Shown: piece by piece, positions 55,501-64,000 of the stretch
Position numbering within the stretch: position 1 is the stretch's first letter
Layout of the letters: each line of letters begins with the position of its first letter
Source of the DNA: Bombardia bombarda
Lineage: Eukaryota; Ascomycota; Sordariomycetes; Sordariales; Lasiosphaeriaceae
Assembly: GCA_030512295.1 (NCBI GenBank)
Contig: JAULSR010000002.1
Location: forward strand, 8,556,001-8,620,000
Length of the DNA stretch: 64,000 nt
Direction of reading: 5' to 3'
Notes under the pieces: generated by a model
What the model was told of the DNA's origin: nothing
Database searches by the model: none
Seen by the model: only the letters and a program-made list of their open reading frames with translations
Program-made: the position numbers and the translations under genes

Positions 55501-58030
55501 GCCAGCTTACAAGAACAACAAAGATTTGACGATTGATCCTTCTGTTGGGCATGGGGATGTTTTGGCGACTTGCATCCAGAAGTCGTCGAGCCCTGCTGTC
55601 ATCAATGCTGCGCTCCTTCTTGTGGCAAGTTTGGCTAGAACGGCACCGGATGTTGTATTACATAGCGTGATGCCGATATTCACATTTATGGGAAGCTCAG
55701 TATTGAAGCAGGCCGACGACTACTCGGCTCATGTTGTCAACCAGACTGTCAAGGAGGTCATTCCTCCGTTGATCGAAACTTTCCGCAAGAGCCGGAGAAA
55801 CCTGGTCGCGAGCACTTCAGAACTCCTTTCCAGTTTTGTCACTGCGTTTGAGCATATTCCTTCTCACCGGAAGCATGATCTCTTCATTTCCTTGATTGAG
55901 AATCTCGGCACAGAGGATTTCCTCTTTGCCGTCCTTGCCATGTTTGTTGATAGATATGGCGCGACGGACAGCATTCTTACCTTTACAGCCGAGATTGTCA
56001 GCTGCTTCTCGGTAGAAATGCAGCTCCAGACTCTGATCAAGCTGCTGGACCTGATTGGCGACATCTTCAAGCCTAAGCCAGCCCTGTCAAGTATTATTCT
56101 CGGCAAGAACAACGGCGGGGAGCAAGACTCTACGAAGATCGCAATGAAGCAGCTCACGCTTCTCCCGAACTTGTTGGTAAATCGACGCCTGAAGAAGGAG
56201 ATCAACCAACTTGCTGAAAGAGATGACATGGAGTCGGCCAAGATTCGCGACCTTTATGCTACGCTCTTGGAAAGTGTATTGAACCTGGCAACCACCCTCA
56301 AGGCTAAGAAGCCACTGTATAACCGTTGCGGCGATGCCTTGTCTAACCTTCTGGATCTCTTGTCTATCGCTGAGTTCATCAAGAGTGTTGAGACTCTTCT
56401 AGACCGCCCGAATGTGGCTTTGAGACAGAAGGTTCTGCGAGCCCTCGAGTTGCGGGTGGACAACGAAAGTAACACGGACCCGAAATCTCGGACAGCCCTG
56501 TTGACCTTCCTGCCCCAGCTGACTGCCGTGATTCGGGAGTCGGATGATATGAACTACAAGCATACTGCCGTAACATGTGTTGACAAGATTGCTGAGAAGT
56601 ATGGTAAGAAGGATATTGAAGCAGTTGCCGCTGCCGCTGCGACCATTGCGGGCGATCACTGTCTCGGCCAATCCTCGCAGAGCCTTCGTGTCATGGCCCT
56701 TCTTTGCCTGGCCTCTCTCGTCGATGTTTTGCAAGACGGAATTGTTCCAGTTCTTCCAGTGGCGATTCCGAAGGCACTGGGATACCTCGAGGAGACTCTT
56801 CGCCAGCCAAAGCCTGATGCGGAACTGCACAATGCCGTGTATGCCTTCATGACAGCACTGGCCCAGCACATCCCGTACATGATTTCGGGCGGTTATCTTG
56901 ACCGCCTCCTGGCATGCTCGAATGTCTCGGCAGTGTCCGGCCTGGATGCCGATTCAAGCAACAACAGGACCAACTGCCTCCAGTTCTTGGCGAAGCTGGT
57001 CGATCCCAAGGTCTTGTTTATTGCTATGAACCAGAACTGGGCCAAGGCGTCTGCTGCGGGCTTCTCGGTAAGAATTGTAATGCTCAGAGTTAACTGCAAT
57101 CATATACTAACTACTCAACAGGCACTCGTTGATTACCTTCAGACACTTGGCGTGGCCCTCGACAAGCACCCCAAATCAGTCATCTCCAAAAGCGTTCCTG
57201 CTCTCTCTGCAATTTTCCTCGACGCCTTGGATTTGAGAAGAGTCGGTGCTTCCCTGAGAGGTGAGAAGGGGGATCTTGAAGCCTCTGAACTAAATGAGCT
57301 TGAGAAGACCATCAACGAGGTTGCACTCAAGATGATCTACAAGCTGAACGACGCCGCTTTCCGCCCCATCTTCTCCCGACTCATGGAGTGGTCCTGGTCC
57401 GGGCTTCCCAAGCAGGACTCGGCCGGAAAGACACTGCGCCAGCTCAGCGTATACGGATTCCTCCACACCTTCTTCGACAACCTCAAGTCAATTGTCACAA
57501 GCTACGCATCTTATACCATTGAGAGCGCTGTCAAGATCCTGACTGAGACGGACTTCAAGGATGGCAATGAAAAGGAGCTCTGGAAGCGCGCTCTCCGTAC
57601 TCTTACCAAGTGCTTTGAGTTTGACCAGGATGGCTTCTGGCAGGCGCCAGCACACTTCAACGCTGTCGCCCCGCTCCTGGTTCAGCAGTTCTTGAATGCC
57701 GGTGCCGTTGACGTGACACAGGAGCTCGTGCCGGCGCTGGTCGAGCTTGCGGCCGTGGCAGACTCGAAGGAGCATCACAAGGAGCTCAATGGGCCGCTGC
57801 TGAAGCATCTGCGCTCCGAGCAGAGCGCGATCCGTCTGTCGGTGCTGAAGTGCGAGCAGGCACTGACCAACCGTCTTGGAGAGGAGTGGCTACAGAATCT
57901 GCCTGAGATGCTGCCGTACATCAGCGAGCTGCAGGATGATGACGACGAGGTTGTGGAGCGGGAGAATCGCCGCTGGATTGTGGCGATTGAGGAGACGCTG
58001 GGTGAGAGCTTGGATTCGATGTTGCAATAG
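52546..58030 (+). CDS. UTP10: UTP10, HEAT-repeat protein of the SSU processome
   Basis: Three exons, 52546-52922, 52978-57067 and 57122-58030 (phases 2 and 0), give 1,791 aa, the usual size of Utp10/HEATR1. The protein is part of the UTP-A (t-UTP) subcomplex that binds nascent pre-rRNA and supports rDNA transcription and 18S processing. The N-terminus MASSLQAQLAQIATNS is typical. The body is a solenoid of HEAT-type helices, with the U3 snoRNP10 region in the first third (about residues 240-360) and the BP28CT domain toward the C-terminus (near LNDAAFRPIFSRLMEWSW). The C-terminus LPEMLPYISELQDDDDEVVERENRRW is strongly conserved. A basic cluster (AKKRRRVS, near residue 885) may serve as a nuclear signal. 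The last intron is 54 nt with a CTAAC branch site and no in-frame stop, so a naive reading runs through it. Confidence 0.97.
57068..57121 (+). other. UTP10 in-frame intron without stop codon
   Basis: Begins GTAAGA, has ATACTAAC about 10 nt before the ACAG acceptor, and is 54 nt long with no stop codon in the coding frame. Retention would add 18 residues to UTP10. Confidence 0.8.
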
Positions 58031-59481
58031 TAGGGTGATTGACTGGATGGGTGGGTGGATGTTTTGATTATTTGATTGCAGCTAGCTACCTTAGCTAGGT
58101 GGTGTGGTTTGGTGGCTCCAATGTGCCGTGTGGGATATATAGACAATGCGAGAGATATACAAAAGTAGAGTGAACGGAAAAGCTAGATGGAGGCTACCAG
58201 AGAGCAATATCGCATTCTGTTAGTTCTGAAGATACCCATACGGGAAACTACTTTTGTTCAATGAGGCAGTTTTGTGATACTTTGTGATTATGCTTGTAAA
58301 GGTTTCAACACAGCGTGGAGATTGAAGATTTTGAAGAACAAACCACTGGAATCAGTAGTTCTACGAGCTCGGGGGAGCTGCCACTGGCTGTCATGATTGT
58401 CGGGTGCTGTTGAGTGACAAAGTCTAGACTACGGGAATAGACGGAGAGCAGATCAACCAGATCAGTTGTCACTCATTGGATGATAAGACGCCATGAGTCA
58501 GTCTAATAGACTTGATGGCGATCGTCCCCTTGCCCTACGGAGACATTAACAAGAAGGTGGACGGAGAAGTGCAATACTGGTGTGTAATGCCGAAGCATAT
58601 CTAATATGTACGAATCACCCATGACTTTTAGGCTTTGACCGAAGGTTTCTGGAAGTGAAATCGGTTCGCGCCGTCGAATTGAAGATGAACGTCAGCGTTG
58701 GACAGGTTAAACAAGTAGGCTCAACAGTGTCAACGAAGCGTAAGTTGACCTAGGTTGTGCCTTAGATCACCTAGCCTGGTAGAAGATTTGGATCTTCAGG
58801 CGGAATGGCGCTGTCATGCATGTACTTACTGTTCGGCTTGTTAAGGTACGTTGGAAACCAAGATCTCCCATATTTCCAAGATTCTCGATTGTTTAATTGA
58901 TCAATGCAGACTCGCGACATAACGCGTCCTCAAATCAAGTATCGCACGTGTTGATTATGTTACTGGTATTTATTCTAGGTGTTTTGCGAGGGTAGTGCTG
59001 GTGGGAGGTTGGCTATAGCCCCAGATATTACCGGGTTACATCACGTAATAGTGGACTTCCCCACCAATAGGACTAAGGCCCAGTCCGGTGAACGAACCGC
59101 GTCCCGGCCCAACAAACCTAGCTAACCTAAACCGACCCCCCCAAATGTGCCGAGGCTCACAAGCTTGCAATCACCGAAAAAGCCAAGGCCCGTTAGACTT
59201 CAAGGTCATGTGTGCTGTGAACCTGAACCGGCCGGCCGACTGAACTGACTGACTGACCTCACCTCCAATCGAATTGGGACAACACAACAGCCAGCAGTCA
59301 ACAGTCAACAGCAACTTGCGTCTCGTTTTTCGATATCTCGATATATCAACATACCCTGCTTCCCCTTCCCCGCGCCCATGATGAGATTGCGCTAGAAAAA
59401 CACCTACTACCTATTCTAGGCTGTATCGTCACTCTTAACAAAACCGCGGTTGCTGCTGCTTGCTTGTCCCTCAAAATCGCC
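58031..59481. other. Intergenic region UTP10 to PEX26-like gene
   Basis: About 1.45 kb with no open frame worth reporting. It includes the UTP10 3' UTR and the promoter of the PEX26-like gene; the part near 59250-59400 has CA/CT-rich leader-like sequence. Confidence 0.5.
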
Positions 59482-61034
59482 ATGGCTTCCAACCCTTCAT
59501 TGTCGTCGCCCCATCTGCTCTCGACATCCATCTCGTCGCTGTCGTCTTCCGTGTCCTCGTCGCGGAACCCGTCGTCGTCATCGAGCATCTCCAAGGCCTA
59601 CCGGCAGGCCTCGACGCTCTTCCTGACGCGTCGTCTGCCCGAGGCGCTGTCGACCGTGCTGCCGCTCATCACCCCGCCCACATCCGACGATGACGACCCA
59701 AACGCAAACAACAACAATAATGGCCCGTCTTCGTCCTCATCCTCCTCGTTTGAGCCAGCGCCCGTCGCCCGCGCTTCCCGGACGACGAGGATAAAAGTGT
59801 GGAGCCTGTACCTGACCATCCTGAATGCGATTCTCGAGCTGGATTCGGACGAGGGCAAGGATGCGTTTGGGACGCAGGAGTGGCGGGCCCTGTGCGTCAA
59901 GGTGCGCGACGGGGAGGTCTGGGAGGAGGTGGTGCGCAATGGCTACCACGGCGTCGAGGGAGACGTGGACGCGGATGTGGTTATTAATCTGTAAGAACCA
60001 CCCACTACCACTTCACCCTACGCTGTTCTTCAACCCTGATACTAACACAACAAAACAGAGCAACCCTCCTCCTCGCCCACGCCAAAACCCAAATCCTCAA
60101 CCAAAAACGCCTCGAAAACTACCTCGCCGCCGCCCGCACCCCCAACCTAGACACCATCTCCCCCAACCACTTTTCTTCAACACCCAAATCAAAACAACCA
60201 CGCCTTCGCTCCCCCGCTAAACCCACCAACAACAACAACAACAACAACAACGGCACCGACACCCCGCGCGACCTCGCCGCGCGCGTCAAGATCCTCGAGC
60301 TCTACACGCTGCACGTGCTCCTCCGTAACAACGAGTGGGAGTACGCGCGCGACTTCATCAGCGTCAGCCCCGTGCTCGACGACGAGCGCCGCGAGGCGTT
60401 TTTGCAGGCGCTCGCCAGCCTGCAGGAGGAGCAGGCCGAGGCCGAGCAGCGCGAGCAGACCGAGAGGAAGCGCCGCGAGGACGAGGTGATGCGTGAGGTT
60501 GAGGAGGCGCGGAGGCAAAGAAGGGAGAATGAGGAGCGGGAGGGGAAGAGGGTGGAGGAGGAGAGGGTCAGAAGGGAGCGGAAGGTGGGGGTTGATGAGG
60601 GGGGACAGGGGGGGAGTGAGGTTGATTATGGGGTTGAGGAGAGGACGAGTTTGGCTGGGTCGGGGTCGGGGAGTGCGAAGCGGCCGGGGAGTTTGCAGTC
60701 GAATGGGAGTGTGGCGAGGGGGTTGTCGGGGACGAAGAAGGGGGGGAAGGTTGTCGCCTCCAGTGGGAGTGGTGGTGCTGCCGCTGCTGCTCCGCCGTCG
60801 CTGGGGGCTAGGGCCTCGATGATGATGACGAACTTGAGGGCGCTGGTTGAGCAGATGGGCTTGTCGTTCCAGACGAACCCGTATCTTTTGTTTCGCACGG
60901 TGGCGTTCATTATTGCGCTGCTGTTGATGTTTGGGCGCAAGAGCGTCAGAGAGAGGATTTCACGGATTATGGGGGCCGGCTGGGACAAGGTCAGGGCGAC
61001 GGCGGGCATGGGGGTCAAGGTCAGCTATATATGA
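59482..61034 (+). CDS. PEX26: Peroxin-26-like tail-anchored protein
   Basis: Two exons, 59482-59990 and 60059-61034 (phase 2), give 494 aa. I identify it with the fungal peroxin-26 group, which anchors the Pex1/Pex6 AAA complex that recycles peroxisomal receptors. The N-terminal half has ISKAYRQASTLFLTRRLPEALSTVLPLI, RIKVWSLYLTILNAILELD, FGTQEWRALCVKVRDGEVWEEVVRNGYHG and ARVKILELYTLHVLLRNNEWEYARDFI, helical repeats typical of the group. A charged coiled-coil region rich in Glu and Arg follows (about residues 275-350). Near the C-terminus is one hydrophobic segment (YLLFRTVAFIIALLLMFG) with basic residues after it, as in a tail-anchored protein, although about 38 residues follow. A poly-Asn run is encoded by AAC repeats at about 60226-60250. 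The name rests on recalled family features. Confidence 0.78.
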
Positions 61035-61536
61035 TCTGCCTGCCTGTCTGTCTGCCTGCCCTTGTGTGTGTGTATTGTTTTATGATGATGGACGTTTCTG
61101 GTCTTAGCTTTGTTACTAAATTTGCATATATTATTTTTTCTTGGTTTTGGTTTGTTTGGTCAAGGGTTTGCGTGCACATTGGATTCTTTTTGGTTGTACT
61201 GGATGTGTAGCGTTACGTGGGCTTTTTGTATATGTATTCGCCTCGAAATCAAATGTGATATACCGGTATCAAAATAGATAGACTCTTCTCTCAGCAAAAA
61301 AAAAATAGGCCGGGATTTTGGTATTTTCAGGCAAACCCATGATTCCGCATCTTTGTGTTCTATAAACTCCGTTCGAACGCCGATAATTGTCAAGCATTTG
61401 CCATCCATCCATCCATCCATCCATTTGCTCCTGCGTCCCTCACTCCATGTTGTGTGTCCTCTTCCCCCTCCCCCCTCTGCCCATCTCATCTCGCCCTTAA
61501 AGTAATATACTAGCCCCGACCCGGGCAGCGTCAGTG
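61035..61536. other. Convergent spacer with (CCAT)n repeat
   Basis: Spacer between the PEX26-like and RDS3 stop codons. Contains a (CCAT)n repeat at 61401-61424 and an A9 tract near 61297. No gene seen. Confidence 0.55.
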
Positions 61537-61997
61537 CTAGTATGTCCGATTATTCGTCTTCTTCTGGTAGAACAGATCGGTCCTTGAGCTGCCGAGGTTT
61601 ATAATCTTTGGGCAGCCGTCGCGGTCCTTTTCGAGGCGGGTGCACTCGAAGCAGTAGAAGGCGTCCGAGATGCCCTCGCCGCCGCAGACGACGCACTTGT
61701 TCTGGTAGTTGCCGAAGCTGCACTCGTCGCAGATGCGCACCAGCGTCGTCGGGCGCACGTACGAGTCGCACACGGGGCACTTGCCGTCGCACTTGTCGCA
61801 GAGGCGGCCGATGGCGATGCCCGATTGCTTGCGGCACATTACGAGATCGCTGTTATTGGATGGTCAGTAAGGGTTCTGCGGGGGAGGAGGAGGGCGGTAT
61901 CGTATCGCACTGCGTGCGCACCGCGCAAGCGCGAGAGACGATTTGAGGGGGGGGGGGGGGGGGGAAGAGTTAAGACGTACGGATGATGGCGTGACAT
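61537..61997 (-). CDS. RDS3: Rds3/PHF5A/Ini1, zinc-knuckle subunit of SF3b
   Basis: Two exons, 61981-61997 (17 nt) and 61537-61849 (phase 2), give 109 aa; the family is usually 107-110 aa. Rds3 (human PHF5A) is a core subunit of the U2 snRNP SF3b complex and helps to recognise the intron branch point. The joined start reads MSRHHPDLVMCRKQ. The zinc-binding CxxC motifs are all present (CDKC, CPVC, CDEC, CVVC, CFEC) in the trefoil-knot pattern, with the invariant segments SYVRPTTLVRICDEC and EKDRDGCPKIINLGSSRTDLFY. Only six residues lie in exon 1, so the visible open frame begins at Met10 and misses the true start. The 131-nt intron contains a C18 run on the coding strand. Divergent from the pinin-like gene. 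Confidence 0.96.
61947..61964 (+). repeat. Poly-G tract, 18 bases, within the RDS3 intron
   Basis: G18 on the + strand, C18 in the RDS3 transcript, starting about 16 nt downstream of the 5' splice site. Unusual for such a short intron. Confidence 0.95.
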
Positions 61998-62779
61998 GTT
62001 TGCTGTTGATTTTGGATTGTTGCTGTGTGGTGGAAGGAAAAGCACAGCATGCGCCGAGTCCTAGGGTCTGGGTTCGTGGCGTGGCGAGACAGGCGCAATG
62101 AGGTTTGTCGTAGAGCAGAGTGAGGTTTGGGGGTGTTAGAAGAGTTGAGAGTTGGGTTTACCAAGGTACGAATAGCACATGCACTAAGGGTATTTCTCAG
62201 CCTCGAGAGCGTTTCCATCTGCTAGCCTTGTAGGGTGTGTGGATAGCGTAAGCAAGCTTGTAGCACATGCTGGAGACGTATCATGTACTTTGTATCCTGT
62301 ATTGCCGGCTTGATTAGGATCATCGTCTATAAACCTATGATATCACGAAGAATCTGGTACTAAGATAGCGTATTTATCGTTGAAAAAAGATTTCCACTTA
62401 CATCGTCACAATACATTGGAGTTCAACCTTTGGATCCAGAATGCTACTATATTCACGTCTCTGTACAAGTACCTCGATGCTTACCGTTGGCAGTCCCGGT
62501 TAGCGCAAAAGCTAAATCCGACCTTGCAGCACGAGGTGGGGTGGACTGCTGCACCCCAATTGACCTCTACAAGTGGCACCCTTGGACCTTCCTGTAGGGG
62601 CTGCTTCAATTGTTGGGGCCATCCTGCATACAGTTCTCTCCATCTCGAATCTCGCATCTCACATCACGCATGTTTGCTGCTTAGTTTGTGATAATACGTC
62701 CAAGATCCGCCAATAGACGATACTATTACAGCAGTTCAAGAAGCGACCGGCGACAGTCGAGCGAAGTCGGAAGAACCAA
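61998..62779. other. Divergent RDS3/pinin-like upstream region
   Basis: About 780 nt with no supportable gene; holds both promoters. The open frame at 62380-62691 has no recognisable feature. Confidence 0.5.
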
Positions 62780-63938
62780 ATGGTTGATCCAGCCGAGGCA
62801 TCTACGGCACCCACAGCACCCACGACGCAGAAGAGAAAGGCCTCGCCCTCTCCGCCTGCCGAGGATGTGACGCCTAAGCGGGTCAAACACGAAGTGAATG
62901 GGGGTAACGGGGAGGTGGGCGATAGTGACAGCAATGGCATTGTCAAGGATGAGAGCAAGCCAGTGAACGGGCCGGCTCCGAAACAACAGACGCCGAGTAA
63001 GCCGCGTGTCGATGTCGATGTCGATGTCAATGTCGACAAAGCCGCCGAGGGTAAAAATATCGCGTCACCCGCAAGATCAAAAGCAGCAACTAGCCAAGAA
63101 GCCACCTCTGCGTCGCCAAGGAGATCGGCGCCCCCGGCTGTAGTCGCGCCGGGCGGCAGCCGCAGGAACATCAGCCAGGAGGAGAGGAAGCGAGGACAGC
63201 GCTTGTTCGGTGGTCTGCTCAGCACGCTAAGTCAGACCACATCAAGCTCACAGCAGAAGAAGAGGCTCGAGATTGAGCGCCGCCAGCAGGAGAAGGCGCA
63301 GCGGCAGAGAGCTGAGGATGACAGGCGCAGAGCTGAGAAGCTAGCGAAGCTCAAAGAAACCCGCAAGATTGAACAAGTCAAGTTTGACGAGCAAATGGTA
63401 TATCCTACCGAATCAACTGTTGCAAAAGACCTCAATAGGAACTTTTGGCTGACAACATGATACTTAGATGCACACACGACACACGAATATGCTGGCTGTG
63501 GCGCGTGGCCTACAGACCAAGAGCGAGCCCAAACTGGTAAGGGGTCACATCGCCTTTACCCTATTCTCTTCTGGTCGACGATTAACATTTGCGTCGCAGT
63601 ACTACCGGCCATGGGAGCTCACAGAAGCCCAAGAACACGCCATCGAGAAGCAGGTTCGCACCGCCGAGGAAACGATCGAGAGAGAAAAGCGAGATTTCGA
63701 AATGACCAGGCAGAAGAGGCTAAAGGAGTTGGGGGTCGTCGTCTCACCCCGGCCGCCACCAGTAGTCAAGCAGCCAGAAGAAACCACGGTCGGTGAGCCA
63801 AAACATCCTGAAGATACTAACAACCGCGGTACTACCGCCGAAGCTTCGGCTCGGCCGCCCAAGGCCAAAAATGACAAGGACCATGACGAGAATGGAGATG
63901 AAATGGTTCAGTTCAAGGAGGATACTGTTTTGTACTAA
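62780..63938 (+). CDS. Pinin/SDK/memA-domain protein, splicing-associated
   Basis: Three exons, 62780-63397, 63468-63536 and 63600-63938 (all phase 0), give 341 aa. The pinin/SDK/memA domain occurs in pinin, a nuclear protein linked to the exon-junction complex and alternative splicing; fungal members are little studied. The N-terminal 120 residues are disordered with a likely nuclear signal (KRKASPSPPAEDVTPKRVKHE) and an alternating Val-Asp repeat. The domain begins at about residue 130 (NISQEERKRGQRLFGGLLSTLSQ), continues as a long charged helix (RLEIERRQQEKAQRQRAEDD, LAKLKETRKIEQVKFDEQM) and, after the 23-codon exon, reaches the YYRPWELTEAQEHAIEKQV segment that closes the family signature. 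The C-terminus is Pro/Glu-rich. The middle exon is only 69 nt and in frame. Confidence 0.88.
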
Positions 63939-64000
63939 CTAACCTCTTCCTTCAACCTCTACCACCCAACTTTACGCCTTGTTACGATACCTATGGCTGT
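63939..64000. other. Right end of window
   Basis: 62 nt after the pinin-like stop codon, presumably 3' UTR; nothing else can be said. Confidence 0.5.

Overview
The window looks like nuclear DNA of a filamentous ascomycete (Pezizomycotina, probably Sordariomycetes and perhaps Sordariales). The reasons are short GT-AG introns of about 50-150 nt with CTAAC-like branch points, GC-rich coding sequence with frequent homopeptide tracts, and recognisable fungal orthologues: STE12 with two C-terminal zinc fingers, a fungal peroxin-26-like protein, Mic10, HIS6 and UTP10. I found no CRISPR array, prophage, rRNA gene, confident tRNA gene or intact transposon. Exon boundaries were worked out by hand from splice signals, reading-frame phase and family conservation; none was checked against transcripts.

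Layout. 1-5273 holds no supportable gene. 5.3-9.2 kb: an Smr-domain protein ending in a CaaX box (+), an unknown single-pass membrane protein (+) and MIC10 (-). 9.8-16.1 kb: URB2 (+), convergent with CDC123 (-). 16.6-26.4 kb: CWF21 (+), a PQ-loop transporter (+), an MFS monocarboxylate-type transporter (-), peroxisomal enoyl-CoA isomerase (+) and COG1 (-, with an apparent one-base frameshift). 26.9-34.5 kb: an unknown, probably mitochondrial protein (+), a cell-surface kelch protein (+), HIS6 (-) and FAF1 (+) on a shared promoter. 34.6-38.2 kb: a small unassigned two-exon gene (-) and STE12 (-). 38.2-50.0 kb: about 11.8 kb with no convincing gene. 50-64 kb: the divergent pair NOC3 (-) and UTP10 (+), a PEX26-like gene (+), RDS3 (-) and a pinin/memA-domain gene (+).

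The content is mainly housekeeping, with two themes. Four genes act in ribosome biogenesis (URB2, FAF1, NOC3, UTP10), and RRPE-like or PAC-like motifs lie in their upstream regions. Three are spliceosome-associated (CWF21, RDS3, pinin-like). Two serve peroxisomes (isomerase with a C-terminal HKL signal, PEX26-like).

The points most worth checking are the prenylation signal on the Smr protein, an 84-nt in-frame exon in STE12 whose skipping would rebuild one hybrid zinc finger, the COG1 homopolymer frameshift, and the very long empty interval upstream of STE12.
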